Shown in pieces: positions 22,503-36,124 of a stretch of DNA of 64,000 bases. The stretch spans positions 9,224,001 through 9,288,000 of the forward strand of contig BSBM01001138.1 in assembly GCA_027924585.1 (NCBI GenBank), in the 5' to 3' direction. Position numbers and translations under genes: made by a program. How positions within the stretch are numbered: position 1 is the first letter of the stretch; each line of letters begins with the position of its first letter. This DNA comes from Larix kaempferi (Eukaryota > Streptophyta > Pinopsida > Pinales > Pinaceae). The notes under the pieces were generated by a model. That model had not been told where the DNA came from. It saw only the letters and a program-made list of their open reading frames with translations, and did not search any database.

Positions 22503-25500
22503 TGTTACCAACTATTTTGTACCATAGATGGATTTCTTGTAAGCCGCCAGTGTTGTGAACATGTTCAATGTTCATTATCAGTCTTCAGAAGTTCAGAAGT
22601 CTTTTGCAGGGCTAATTTTGGCTCCTTTGTAATAATTTGCATGTCCAGACCCCCTTGGGGGAATTGTAATAAGTTGGTCTAAGCATGGTATTTTTGTAAC
22701 AGGTTTGGCCTACCTTAGGTTTAGCTATCAACGGGATACTCTATAGTGTTTTTTCCGTAGGAATTATGCGTTGCGCTTCAATGGCGTATAATTCCTGAGT
22801 TTTTCACACACACCTCCAAAGGTGGTGTATTTTCCATGGTGGTTGAACCTTAGGAGGTTATTAAGGTCTATGTGTCTATGTATTTTTAACATGCTAGCCA
22901 TCAGTAATGAGTCGTATGGACATGCACTAGGTCCCCTAGGAGTTTGAGTTCATTTCGGCAAAAATAAAATATTCCGTAAAATTAGACCATTTTTTAATGG
23001 TTTAATTGAAAAAATTCAAATTGTAATAAAAGTATGGTCTGGAGACGGAATTTGGCGCGGGGATGCTTGTTTTCACACTTAGAGCATCCTCTTTATCCTA
23101 GGACCCACTTTTCCTAGGTTTCAGGTGATTAAATTATCACTTATGGCATTTTTTCTTAAGGAGACGACAAAATGACACAAAAATGCTAAAGAAGCGACAA
23201 AATGGCACTAAGTGACAAAGTTAGAAAATCGAAAAAACATGTTTAAAACAAGTGGGAAAAGGTGGCATATGATTTCTTATGATGTGCGACCATATTAAAG
23301 TGGATAAGCACATAGTTTAAAAGTCAAAATATCAAAGTGGTGAGTGAAATCAAATTTAGGGAATGAGCATTCCTCACGTGTGGGCACCATTCCCATATGT
23401 GGTAGCTCGTAACATTTGGTGATGTTTCCAAAGTAAAGAGGGGCACCCCTCTCATGAGGTGGCAACCACCTCATTCAATCACGCCAACCAAGAGTGAGTT
23501 GGAGTGTAGTTCACGCCCAAATCACTCCATGGATGCAAGGAACCTTTGCTAATATTGTTGTGTAATGCTCTTGCCTTTTGTGCAAAGTTTTTGAATAAAA
23601 GTTGAGGCTTTGGAGGTCCATATGGTACAAATGTTATGATTGGGAATGCTCGATCCACATTGAGGTGATATTTATCTATGCTTTGCTTCTACATTTGCAA
23701 TCTCATTGATTTATTCTAGCTTAGAAGATTATTGTTAATCCATAGGGTAAGCATTTGTAGTTTCAAGTTGCTTATTGATGTTTTGTATTTTAAGTCAAAG
23801 AGTAGCCAAAAGTAGTCAGTTATACTTGGGCTCTCCGAAATTTCTTTTATCAAAAAATATTAAATTTGATCATGGGTTGTTTGTAGTTATGAAGTTTTGC
23901 AGATAACCAAAAGGGAAGGAGGAGTTTAAGCTCAACTACATTTTCTTTCTCTTCGTAAATATTTCATGAATGTAATGTTCTTTTGTCCTACAGGAACCTC
24001 CTCCTCTTCAAGAGATTCAAGATTTGGCAGTCATTTCTTCTTCCATCTTTGAAATCCAAATTCTCTTTTCTCAGTTACCTTTTTTATTACAAGCAAACTA
24101 GATCTAAAAAGTTTATTATCAGTTATTTGCTTGCTTTTAAGTTAGATCTAGAAAGAGCTTCAAACTTGTTATCTTATGCTTAGATCTAATCTTATTTGTT
24201 TAGTACTTGAATAAGTAGAATATTTCCTATCATTTGCAAGTATTAAATTGTAATTTTTTATGTGATTTAGCTAATATATTAACAAATTTACTGTTTGCTG
24301 GTTTTTAGCTTTATGTTACAGGAAATCGAAGAAAAGAAGCGATTTTAGGAGTGTGAACCATAGAAAAGACTTCTCTTCTATTCTCTTATTTTTCCTTAGC
24401 TTTTATAAGCTAGCAAAGTCTCTTGAATCTCGCTCTTTTGCGGATCAAGAGTGCTCTCTATCGGAGAGTTAACAATATTGTAAAAACTTAATAAAAGAGC
24501 AAGTGGGATTATGGCTCCCACATCCTTCTTCCCCCATTTGGGGGAAGCCTGTATCTGTCATTTTATTATTTGCTTTCTACCTGTACTGCACTAGAATAGT
24601 ATTTTGTTAGGCTAGTTTCATTTTTTGCAATTTAAAGTTAGTTTAAATTTTGCTTTAAATCTTTACTTAGGATTATTTCTTGCAAAATTAAATACTAACC
24701 CCCTTGCTCTCCCGATTACGGTCTTTGACTTGAAAGAGATTCTTGGGTTGTAATTAAAAAACTTTTGTTTTATTTCTTGAGCTGCTTTGCATTTTTTGAG
24801 TCTTTAGGCTCCTTAAAGTCTCTTGAATCTCGTTTTTGTATATCAAGAGCGTTCTCTATTGAAGAGTTTAAAAATTGGAATAAACATTTGGCATGCTCCG
24901 CGTATGCCCTATCCATTGCAGGCTAATATAAGCTTTGGAATATCAAAAGCGGTAGTTTTGCATTTTTTTAAATTTCCACATTAAGCTAATCAATTCATCC
25001 AAATAAAATCAAGTTCCCCCATAACCGACGAAACTCCGACGTCATATCGATTTGATCGAAAGTGGGCAAACTTTGCAAAGCAAGCGGGAACCACTGGGAA
25101 GCGACCTCAGAGCATCGTTAGACTACATCCTTGTTGGTGTAGTGTTGAACACGCTCTCGAGACTCCGTTCCAGCCCACATGTTCTTGTGCGAAACCACCT
25201 AGAACAAAATCCAGACATATTCCCCGTACCGCAAGGTATATCGGGGATTCCCTTTTTCCTTTTAATCAACTCATCTTTTTCATCATAAATAAAATAAACC
25301 AAGAACAATTGCAAAACATTTTTCACAACAACACTCCTACAATCAGGGACTCGATCGACACTGGTCTCATTCTTTAGGCAACAACATCTTTATTTGCTTA
25401 TTATCAATCTTGTAATTATTGTTTATTTCATGCTGATATTATGTTGTTGTTTTGCTTAAGTTACTTGCAATAAACTTGGTTATTTATCCACCATTTCACT

Positions 25501-25733
25501 TAAAGAAAACTCCTAATAAACACTCTTTCCCATCTTTAAACTCAAACTAAAAATGCCATAGAAACCTTTTTCAGTAGGGTCTAACCCCCTTGGCTTCGGT
25601 TAGGAGTTTGCCTAAATGGAGGAGTTAGGATCAGGGGACAGCACTTGACTCGAGACTTGCCCCCAAGGTCACACTGAGCAGCTTCGAAATATTTCTGTTG
25701 CATTCCCCCCAGGTGTGCATTTTGGTAGCAACA
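22503..25733 (+). mobile_element. solo LTR of the giant-LTR family, copy 2 (3.2 kb)
   Basis: It begins TGTTACCAACTATTTTGTAC and ends GGTAGCAACA. Perfect 5-bp repeats GTTTC flank it at 22498-22502 and 25734-25738. It is colinear with the copies at 10111-14697 and 32551-42379. Possible transcription or polyadenylation signals such as AATAAA lie inside, for example the TTAATAAAAG word near 24488. No protein-coding domain is present. Confidence 0.85.
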
Positions 25734-26175
25734 GTTTCAAGGGAGTGGCATTTTAATTTTACAATATCACAAACGTACAAGGTTGGGTGGGGCCCTCCAT
25801 CCCATTTCTGCTAAACATCGACAATTTTTTTCCCATCTGTCCTAATGAAAGCCATCTTCCCTACCTTTTGCATTGCATGATGTTGAGCTCTTTACAACAA
25901 TTTTTCACTCAGATTTACTATCTGTACTACGTGCCATCTCGGGTAGAACTTCCCAAAGCCTACCTTTGTTGCTATTACTTATTATTCAATTAAGATATTA
26001 TCCTCTTGGTTTTAATGACAATGTCTTCACTGCATACCCTTGAGATTTGGCCTCTACATTTGTGGTGATTTTCTCCATGTTCTCATCAAGAGAAAACCCG
26101 ACGAATGATTCACATCCTTCTTCTTCAGTTGATTAGTTATTTTCGTGCTGATGTTCCTGTACAAGGCATGTTAAC

Positions 26176-27845
26176 CAGTGTTTCCCTATGTTTCCGAGAC
26201 GAGGGAGTGGGGAACGCGGAAATGCACATTCAGGATGCGTGGAGACCACCCCCAAATTTTAGGGAAATTTGGGGGAACAGGGGGATGTCGGGGTCATAAA
26301 AATTATAAAAATATAAAAAATATGAAAAATTTAAATCCCAACAATAACAATTCTTTCCATGCAAATTAGTAAATACTACATTCATCAGTGTGCATTCATG
26401 CAAATTAAATCAGAATCTAATAAATTAATGATTGCTCCGAGAGGCGCTCTATAGCCCAGTATGGGGGAGATCTTGTGAGTCGAGTGTTTGTCGAGTAACA
26501 AAATAATACAAAGTAAACAGAAAAGAATAATACAAAGTAAAAAGTAATAAATATTATGTCGGCCACAAACAAACAAGAATAATACAAAGCAAAAAGTAAA
26601 TATGAGACTTAAACTAGAGACTTTAGAGTTTAGGATTAGGTGGTAAATATTATGTCGGCCATAAACAAAAAAGAATAATACAAAGTAAAAAGTAAATATG
26701 AAACTTAAACTAGAGACTTTACTTTTTACTTTTAATACAAAGTAAAAAGTAAATATGAGACTTTAGAGTGTTTGTCGAGTAACAAAATAATACAAAGTAA
26801 ACAAAAAATAATAATACAAAGTAAAAAGTAATAAATATTATGTCGGCCATAAACAAAAAAGAATAATACAAAGTAAAAAGTAAATATGAGACTTAAATTA
26901 GAGAGTTTAGAGCTTAGGATTAGGTGGCTTAGGTATTGCACTGAAGGAGCTATTCAAGGAGAGGTTTGCACCTCGAGAGATTTGATTCCTCTCGGCGCTT
27001 TATAGAGCCTAGGATTTGGATCTAGGCCGGTGCAAACACATTACACGATTCATCATGATCATATATGATATATGATATATCATATTTGTCACTTGTGAGA
27101 CTTTGTCATTTGATATTCATATTTCAGTTTTGACTTTTGAGTCTTGCCTTTTAGTGTTTCACATTATGATTGAAAAAATGAATCAATGATATTGCATGCA
27201 CATCAAAATGATAATTAACTTTTAAATAGATATTGCAATAAATTTAAATTTACTAAACACTAAAGTCAAAGACATTTAAAATACTAAATAGTAAATTAAA
27301 AATTGCTCAAAAATAGGAAAGAGTGAAAGACTCAGTCATCAATATAACTATAAACTATATAGAGTCAAAACTAAAAGATTGAAAAGTAAAAACTAACAAG
27401 TTACAATGGACATTGAAAGAGAAAACTATAAGTAGCTGAAATAAATCAACATGAAATGAGCATCAAGGAGTCAATTCCATTGACTGGTCCTCTGCATCCA
27501 TCTATTGCATGAAGGCATCAGGACTATCAATGGAAATGCCACCATTTGAGTCAAAGTCACTCTCATGAGTAACCAATGGCACACCAACTAGGAGTTTCAG
27601 AGTTTTGTGCGGGACGTCCAAGAGTTTTGGAGTTTTGTGAGGGACGTCAGGAAGTCCCCCCACGTTTCCCTATGAAGATACAAGTTTGCAGTAGGGGAAA
27701 CGTTTCTACTTGCGTTTCTCTCCGAGGTTCACCCAAATAGAAAACATAGAGAAATGTTTCTCCCAACGTTTTCCCCGTCTCGGGCATATAGGAAACACAT
27801 GAAATGCGTTCTCGACCCTCAGGACGTGTCCCCCATGGAACACTG
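26176..27845. mobile_element. hAT-like element H2 with nested repeat
   Basis: The left end CAGTGTTTCCC and the right end (other strand CAGTGTTCCATGG) form inverted termini. The flanks ATGTTAAC (26168-26175) and AGGTTAAA (27846-27853) agree at 6 of 8 bases, as expected for an old 8-bp TSD. Both ends are rich in runs of G on one side and C on the other (GGGGAAC, CCCCC). A separate hairpin repeat is inserted at about 26425-27030. Confidence 0.68.
26425..27030 (+). repeat. LTR-like hairpin repeat, copy 2, with internal tandem repeats
   Basis: It opens with GCGCTCTATAGCCCAG and the purine tract GTATGGGGGAGA, and closes near GGATCTAGGCCGG, as in the copies at about 2360 and 30725. Between about 26500 and 26940 the interior is multiplied into tandem blocks containing AATAATACAAAGTAAAAAG and ATTATGTCGGCC. 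Confidence 0.55.
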
Positions 27846-27853
27846 AGGTTAAA

Positions 27854-29182
27854 TCGTAGTGTCGAATCAGACTATTGTTGGGAATTCTTATGTTGTGGTT
27901 GTTGGATCTAGTTCACAGATGTTCAGAGCATGCTTCAAATTGGATTAAAGTTGGTGCTATTTAAACTTCACTCCTACATCCTACAATTTTTCACATTTAT
28001 CCAGTTTGATAAAAAATAAGTGAAACATAATGATTGGAGTTGAACAATTGCTCCATATTGTCCTTTGATGTGGTCAGCCTTTCATTGTTTGCTTTCTTCT
28101 TTTTGGTCCAATTGGCTTAACTGCTTAGCCTTAAAGGCTTGGAATGTGCACGGTATGTCTTTCAATTTCCTCCTCACAAACGAATGGCTCTTCAAATTCA
28201 TGTACCATCTGATGGTCCATATTCTTGAATACAATCTTGAATAATTACAGTCTACAAGTGTGTAAATGATTCTACTTGGAATAGGAATTCCCATTAACTA
28301 GATAAATAACATTCAAATTTCAAACCAATTTTTCCTTCCCCCCCTCCTTTTTGTCACATTTAGATTGGAAGCCATTTACAACAATTAGAAACGATTTTGA
28401 ACTATTAACCACAACTACACTCATTTATTGTGATTAGAATTTCCCATGTCAATCCTAAATTGGTAATGATGCCAGACATTGTAAAGTATTCTTGAACTAC
28501 CCTTCTGGGTTGCCGACCTACATCTTCAATGCCTGTGAGGAGTTTCCATTCCAGGCCAAAGGTCACCAAACTGACAAAGGAACCAACTCTAGATGGAGGA
28601 CAGAGTCGGGTTTCACCCAACTGTTGGACTATACCTCTTAGTCTCAGCTGTGTGGATAGACTTATTAGGAGTTTCTTTCCCTTGACATTGGATGACATGA
28701 GAGTGGGTTTTGCTCATTCTTTCGTATCCCCCCATGATCATACAATAGGGCACCCTTTAGCCACGGTTTATTCCCTAGGGAGTATCATTAGTTTGGGCAT
28801 TGGACCTTTCACCATGTTTTGACGACGACGACAGTGAACCAGCATCTCGGTCCCTTCTCTCGTCCTTGACCATCAGGATGATCCTTTGACATCTCTACTT
28901 GCTCTCTCAGTTATGGCAACCGAGATCTTCAGTATCTAGTTCTCTTACTGTACCACACCGTCTACACTTGTCTTCTTCCTGGACTGCAGTTTATAGATCA
29001 TAGCTAGACGCTTAGTTCTTCTTTCCCTTCTTTTGCTTTTTATTTTCAACACCGACATAGGAGTAGCTTTCACACTCTTGCTTTGTATTTACACTATGGA
29101 TTGTACTTGTTAGTCCCATTGACCTACTTTTATGATCATTCTTGGACATTAAGAAAATTATCTTATCTTGTCTGAATGTTTA
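27854..29182. other. intron stretch with no recognised feature
   Basis: Short frames occur on both strands near 28405-28822 but none resembles a family I know. No terminal repeat pair was found. Confidence 0.4.
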
Positions 29183-29460
29183 TAAATAACCAATGTTTTA
29201 AAAACCAGTAAACTCGGACTTGGGACTCAACTGATTTGACCGAGTTGACCCCCCTGGGGTTTGAACTGGTCCTTAAACCGGCTCGCTCGACCGGTTTGGT
29301 ACCAAACCGTCTGAGTCAAGGTCTGACTTGGCCGGTATGGTACCAAACTGGTCAAACCGGTCGATTCCCACATAATTTGGTTGAGTTTGATAGTGACATA
29401 AACAAACCTAGGATGACAATATAAAATTCTTGAAGTAAAAGTTTTTCATTTATTTATATT

Positions 29461-30365
29461 CTAAGTTGCCAGGAAACTTGGGTACAAGGACGGGGACGGG
29501 TACGGGGACGGGGACGCCACTTTTTGAAACAGGGTACTTGGGTACGTCGGGGGTACTATATATATATATAACATGTCACAGTCACATCATACATGCATAT
29601 TTCAGATTTCTTCATAAATTATGAATCATGATTCATAATTCTAAATTCAGTGATTCATTGAAAATGAACATTCACATTAAAAATTTGAAACATAAAATTT
29701 GATAAATCATTGTACCAAGCAGCTGTAACAAACAATCAAACTCAGATCTGAAGGTACAATTGAAATCTGATTTTAAACACCTATTTGTACTGCTGTTACA
29801 AGCAATAAAAAGTTGCAAATATATTCCTGGGTTGATGTTAGTGTTTCTCAGTATTAAATACATGTGTATATCTTTTATGTGCACATTTGGTAGTCAAATT
29901 ATGTTCCAAGAGTGCTGAACACAAAAACCATAAAAACATTCCTTGTAAATCAATGCAAAATCAGTCTACCAGATTTGGACAATATTCAGTGGAATTTGAA
30001 CAGTGTTGCAAAAGTGCTTGACATAAGTCCTGAACCAGACCCCATACTTAGTTAGCAAAATTTAGTTCAGTTTTGGTTGGGGGTCAATTACATTTTTCCC
30101 TGCGGATTTGCATTTTGTTGAGTCGGCCGTACCCCTGAAGTACCCAAACCCTCGGGGTATGGAGTACCCAAACACATGGTATGCCATACCATTTAGCTTA
30201 TAAGTACCCCTTTTTTTATAATGACGTCTCGTGTACGTGGAGCCAGTATTGGGTTCGGCAGGGTACAACAGGAAATGTACCTTACGCGTACCCAAGTACT
30301 CGGTACATGTACCCGTTATGGGTATGTGTACCCTACCCCTAGGTACGGGTACCCATGCAACATAG
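29461..30365. mobile_element. hAT-like element H4 nested in H3, with GGGTAC arrays
   Basis: The termini CTAAGTTGC and (other strand) CTATGTTGC are inverted repeats. Perfect 8-bp repeats TTTATATT flank it at 29453-29460 and 30366-30373. Both ends are packed with GGTAC/GTACC and GGGGACGGG words, giving large potential hairpins. No transposase frame is seen. Confidence 0.82.
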
Positions 30366-30404
30366 TTTATATTTCATTTTCTACCCTTTTACTTTAATTT
30401 TTTA

Positions 30405-30725
30405 TACCAGCATAGATCCATCTTAAACTCGGATCTATCAAGCACCGAGAGGGATCCAATTTCTTGAGGTGTAATTTTTTTAAATCTTAAGCTCAAGAAA
30501 TTTGATACCTCTCTTGCTTGATAGATTCGGGTTTAAGTTTGAATTTTTTATTTTATAGGCCGACATGGATTTTTTAAATTATTTTTCATAATTTTTTATT
30601 TTATGAGCCGACATGTATTTATTTATTATTTTTGGTAATGTAGTGTTATGTTACATACGTGACAACATCTCCCCCATACTGGGCTGTAGAGCACCTTGCT
30701 CCTCTCGGTGCAATTATCATTGATT
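30405..30725 (-). repeat. LTR-like hairpin repeat, copy 3
   Basis: This is an inverted copy of the repeat at 2360-2715. It contains the complement of GTATGGGGGAGATGTTGT near 30665, the GATCTATCAAGCACCGAGAG arm near 30433 and its near complement near 30510. It lies inside H3, next to H4. Confidence 0.55.
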
Positions 30726-31380
30726 GTTTCAGGATGTTTGAGAGGGGTTCCAACCTCATCAGACCTCATAAGATGATAATAGAATTTTACATCTCATCCA
30801 AAATTCAGCAGAGTTAGTAGTTTTCAGAATTCCAGTTAACTGAATTGCACCAAATTAAAGACAAGTCCACCAAACCATCAAAAGACGCCAAATTTCACCC
30901 TACTCTTCGACTACATGCCCCCTGCGAAATGTAGACCTGTTAAAAAATAGACATGCCAGAGGATGGTCCTATAGCTCATGCCGAGGATCCCATTCCCAAC
31001 TGTGGTGATAGGTTTTATGATTGATCATGTTGATCGGTGATATGTAGTAGGCTAGTACCTTGTAGGGTTATGGCACGTGTTTTGGATTTTAGAGGCCATT
31101 TAAAGCTTTGTTGATTATGTATTTTGTTTCACATATGTATTGCACTTGGTGCCATTTTGATATATTCAACCTTACATGGTATTTGCATGAGCAGACTTTG
31201 CATATTTTGTCTCTAATTGTTTGGAGTCTTTAAAATAAATTTTCTATTAAAATTTTAATATTTTATGTATTTTTTAGTAAACTAAATCATTAAGTTCAAA
31301 CCAATCTGAGTCATGGCGGAGTCCGAGTCCAAGTTGATCCTCGACCGATTCCAAGTCCGAGTCCGAGTTTTAAAATATTG

Positions 31381-32210
31381 TAAATAAGAGTGAAGCACCA
31401 CTCGCCAAGACTCGGCCAAGACTCGCGAGTCTTGCCGAATAAGTCCTGAAACGAGTACTCGCCGGAGACTTGCCCAACAACTCGCCATGTGTCCAGACTC
31501 GCCCTAGACTTGACCATACTCGTCGAAGACTCGGCCATACTCGCCCTAGACTCAACATCTTACTAAAAAAAATGTTTTTTTTTTGTTTTTTTCTTGGGAG
31601 CTTGTTAGCCTAGTAATTAATTGTAACATTAAATTCTTAAAGTAAAAGTTGGCATTTCCTTTATCTTTCGTTTTTATCCTTTTACTTAAATTTCTAACAT
31701 TACCATTAATTCTTCCAGGATGTTTGAGTGTGGTTCCAACCTCATCAAACTTGATACGAAGAAAGTATAATTTCATATCCTATTCAAAATTCAGTGAACT
31801 TAACAAATTTTAGGATTTCAGGATTGGCAAGATTGCAGTGTCTGCACTGGATTCTATCATGTAAGAGGGTATTGGACTGGCATTTAATTAAGAACACCAA
31901 GTCCTCTATGTACTTCGATGTTGGTGGTGTTCACTGTTGAACTCCTCTATCATGACCTTAGTAATAATGTACCCTTCACTCAAACAAATCACTAATTAGG
32001 CATGTTATGCTTTTTCTAAATTATCAACACTTGGATTAGGGAGTTTCATCATAATTGGAGGGGGTTCACTGTTGAGTGATGCCCCTTGAGGATTGAGGTA
32101 GAGATGAAGGATAGAGGAGGGTGATGAGGATCCCAATATAGGGGATGATTTTGATGATACATGGTTGTTTGTTGTTGCATGATGGTTTTGGACAATAGAA
32201 GCCATTTAGA
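31381..32210 (-). repeat. decayed hAT-like core with GAGTC-rich flank
   Basis: Positions 31381-31560 are dense in ACTCGCC, GACTCGG and GAGTC words. Positions 31680-32205 carry, on the - strand, the core segment shared with H1 and H6 (for example the GGTTCCAACCTCATCA word near 31733) and a short frame starting MASIVQNHHATTNNH that resembles the H1 frame MASRVKEKHHAKANNY. I could not fix the ends. Confidence 0.5.
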
Positions 32211-35200
32211 ACCTCAATGTCTATGTAATTTATTTTAGATATGTATCACGATTCATGATTTGCACTCAATGTCATTTCGCTATATTAAATTTTAGTACTC
32301 ACATGTTATATGCATGAGTAAACTTTGAAATGTCTGTATTTGATTTCATTGTAGATGACTCATGATGATGAGATACATTATTATATTTTTAATGATATTT
32401 TGAGGCTCATGAGTCAAGACTCAGGAAACGATTCATTATTGATATGTTGTATCACTAGACATCTTATATATCTATTGATTTTGTTATGTTGTATTATCAT
32501 ATTCTATGAGATGATGCTATGAATTTTTGTATAGATTGTGGTTTATAACATGTTATCACCTATTTTGTACAATAGCTGAATTTCTTGTGAGCCGCCAGTT
32601 TATTGAACATGATCCATGTTCATCATAAGTGTTCAGAAGTTCAGAAGTCATTTTCAGGGCATTTTTGCCCCATTTGTAATAACTGCATGTTCATACCCCC
32701 ATGGGGAAAATGTAAAAAGTTGGTCTAAACGGGGTCCTTTTATAAAAGACTCGGCTATCCGTAGGTTTAGCCATTTGGGGGATACTCTAGAGTGTTTTTT
32801 CCTTAGGAATTATGCGCTACTCATTAGTAGCGTATAATCCCTGAGTTTTTCACTCAAACCTTCAAAGCTGGAGTATTTTCCATGGTGGTCAAAACCTAAG
32901 GTGGTTATTAGAGTCTTGTGTCTAAGATTTTTTACTTATTAGCCATCTCGATTGAGTCGTATGAACATGCACTAGGTCCCCTAGGAGTTTCGTTGGATTC
33001 CAGGAAGAATAAAATTTTCCATAAATTAGACCATTTTTTAATGGTTTAATTAAAATTTTTCAAAAAGTGATAAAAACCTCATCCGGAGGCGGAATTGGGC
33101 GTGGGGAGGCTCGTCTTGACGCTGAGAGCGTGCTCTTTACCCTAGTGCCAACTTTTCTAGGGTTTCGGGCGATTACGTTGCCTTTGGCAGCAGTTTTTCA
33201 TTATTTTGGCATTTAGTGGCCATAAAATGACAAAAGCACATAAAGACAAAAATAAAAAAATAAAAAAGGGTTGATTTTTAAACTATGGAAAAGGATGGAA
33301 ATATTTTGTGGAGAGATATGAATACATTACAAAGTTAAACCATGCCACAAAAGTCAATTTTTTAATTAAATTGAATCGTACGGATTTCAACCTTCACGTG
33401 GGAGCTCAATACATGGGAATCACGATTTTGTGATGTGGCATTAGTTTAGTGGATTGTTGAGATGATATTTATGGCTATGGTAGGCGCCTCCTTGGATTGT
33501 GGCCACCTCATGGCTTGGCTCTTTTTGAAACTCGAGTTGACAACTCTTCAAACTCCATGCAATGTCATGCTACAACTCATGTCAATCACCTGTGCTCACA
33601 TCATTCCTATGTGGAGCATGGTTATTCGCTTGATGGAGTTAACAAGGTGGAGTGGGGGGCGCCTTGCCAAGGTGGAGGCCACCTCCCCATTCACCTACCA
33701 AAGAACTCGAGTTGTGTGGTGTGTTAACACTCCAAGCTTTGTAAATTGATTGGAATTCGATTCTCTCAAGGCCATTGGCTCTCTCCTCTTTGCCAATTCG
33801 AATTAGGGTAGGGGTTCTCTTGTTTTGTTATATAAGGAAGGCATTGCCTCCTTCTTTCACACGGATTTTTGTGCAAAGAAACTCTGGTGAAAATTGTAAG
33901 CTTCTTTTTGTTAATAAAGTATTGAGACTTTGGAGGTCATTTGATGGGCTTTTGGCATTGTGTCTTCATCCTATGTGAAGTAATATCTCTTTCACCCTAC
34001 CCTTGTATTGCAAATTTGATTATTATGCTCATTGAAGACTAACAATCTAGTACTTAGGCTTCTAATCTATTTGCATTGAGTGTTTGTGTCTTCAAGGATT
34101 TCATCTTTTAGGAGCTCTTGGCATCTAATACCTTAACCATTCAAGTGTTCCATTGGTTCTAATATTTTGTTTGTAAGGTTGTGAGCTTTTCCAGTCTTTC
34201 TTGCTTTCTCCAACAAAGCTTCTAAAGAACTCCTTTGGTTACCTGGATCTACGAGTTTCTATCCTCTAGCTCTCCTTTTTTCTCCTTGAATCCCTTTGCC
34301 TTGACTTGCTAGCCCTCTTCTTCTAGCCATTTTCTCCCTTCTTAGCTTCGTCCACCCTATCTTTTGACCCTTTCCTTCCCTTTCGTTTTTGGCCTTTGGC
34401 TTCTTCTTTCCCTCCTTTCGTCCCTCCTCATTTCTACTTTCCTCCTAGCTCTCGCCTCCTCATTTCTACTTTCCTCCTAGCTCTTGTCCTAGTCTTCCTC
34501 CCTTCTCTTCACTCTCATCCTACCTCTTTCCTCTCTCTTTTCTATCTTTCTCCTTGGCTCTGTTTGACCGCTTTTCTTCCTTACCATTCGCTGCCCTGTC
34601 ATATTCATTTTCATCTTTGTTTGCTGCCCCAAACTCAGTCCACTTTCTTGCCTTTTTGCTGCTCATGTTTATTGCCTTTTTGCTGCTCCTGTTTATTGAT
34701 TTTTGCTGCTCCTTCTTTGCTGCTCGTAAACAGAGATTAGCAAGTAGCTCCCTAGTCTTCATCCCTTTCATCCATCTTTGATCATCTTCACAATAAACAG
34801 AAAACATTAAACTTGTTAAGAGTTAGCTTGTTTCATTTTTGACAAGTTAGTAGTTAGGCACTAGCATAGTTAGGATTGCATATTAAAAATCTAGTTTCTT
34901 TTGTCATTTAAATTTTTGCACTTGCATTAGTTAGGATCTAGTTTATTTTTGCATCTAGTTCAAGGTTGATTTCTCATTCAAAATTTGTAGTTTGTTGTAG
35001 ATCTCATAGTCTCATCGAATTTGAAAAAGCTTGCATTCAAAAAAGATTGGTCATTTAGCTATTTTTCATTTATAAGTTTAGATCCTAGATTAGTTGATTT
35101 ATTTTGCTAATAACTAATGGGTGCTTGAGTGGTTTGGACTTTCGTTTGTGTAGGTGTTGAAAAGAAGAGAAATAAGCCCAAGGAGGAACCAAGGAAAGAC

Positions 35201-35404
35201 TTGAAGAACAAAACTCAAAGAAGATCAAATCTAGAACCCAAAGAGAAGACTTGAACCAAGAAGACAAAACTAAACACACTCTCCTTTGTAAAAGCCCTTA
35301 AGGGTTTCTAAGTTTTGATTTTTATTTCAGTTTCAAAAGTCCTCTCAAGGGTTTCATTCCCAAAGGCATTTGTACTCTCATAATAAAGTTGCAGGTGGGG
35401 TTTC

Positions 35405-35664
35405 TGTTAGGAATTATGATCCAAAAAAATGTAATAAATAGAAGTTTAGTTTAATAAATGTAAAAGGGCATCTACACACTCACGTGATTATGTGAGGTGT
35501 CCCTTAGTTAGTTTTGGTAACGGTAAATTAGTTGTTACTCTTTGGATATTTAAATCCATCGAGTTTTCCATGTGAGGGAATCTTTCGGGATTTAGCCCTC
35601 ACATCTCTGTGATGTAATTTTCCTTCTTCATTAATAAAGTTATGTGTCTGAGGACACTTTGTCA
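35405..35664 (+). repeat. 5' LTR of element B
   Basis: This 260-bp LTR starts TGTTAGGAATTATGATCC and ends GGACACTTTGTCA. It differs from the 3' LTR at one place, AGAAGTTTAG here and AGAAGGTTAG there (near 35453). It holds a TTAATAAAG polyadenylation-like word near its end. Confidence 0.95.
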
Positions 35665-35667
35665 AAG

Positions 35668-35679
35668 TGGTATCAGAGC
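35668..35679 (+). other. primer-binding site of element B
   Basis: TGGTATCAGAGC is complementary to the initiator tRNA-Met 3' end, separated from the LTR by three bases (AAG). Confidence 0.9.
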
Positions 35680-36124
35680 ACGCGGTTGAAGCTTGGTCTG
35701 GTTGAAGCATGGTCTGGTTGGAATCTGGTTGGAAGGTGCTAAAGGTTGTTTGAAGAAGGTGACTTTCAAGGTTTTGGAATAGCGAAATTTTAACCGTAAG
35801 TTATTGCTTCCTATTCTTTTGGGCTAAAAAGAATTTTTACTTGGAGAGAGTAAAATATTTTTTTTTTTTTTTAAGGCAAGGTTATATAAAAATTTTGTGG
35901 TGAGAGAGATAACATAGCCGATGTTGGGTTGACCTTGATGTAAATTCTGCAAATGCTATCTTGTGTTTACAACAAACATTAATGTTTTATCGAGTGTGGG
36001 CACAAGCTTGTAAAATTTAAAACCTTCTAAAAGATGATTATGAACAAGCGCTGGCTTATGAATAAGCACTGGTTAATGGAGTTTGCCTTGTAAGCTCTGA
36101 CTGTATTTTATATGCTATTTAATC

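Larger units (their letters stand above)
29191..31380. mobile_element. hAT-like element H3
   Basis: The left end CAATGTTTTAAAAACCAG and the right end (other strand CAATATTTTAAAACTCGG) are inverted repeats, followed on both sides by CTCGGACT words. The flanks TAAATAAC (29183-29190) and TAAATAAG (31381-31388) match at 7 of 8 bases. It carries nested insertions at 29461-30365 and about 30405-30725, then a core segment (from about 30728) that is shared, inverted, with H1 and H6. Confidence 0.75.

Noticed and set aside
34396-34807. Overlapping frames on both strands rich in Ser/Phe/Leu or Lys/Arg/Glu
   Set aside because: They arise from CT-rich sequence in the solo LTR; neither strand shows conserved domain features.
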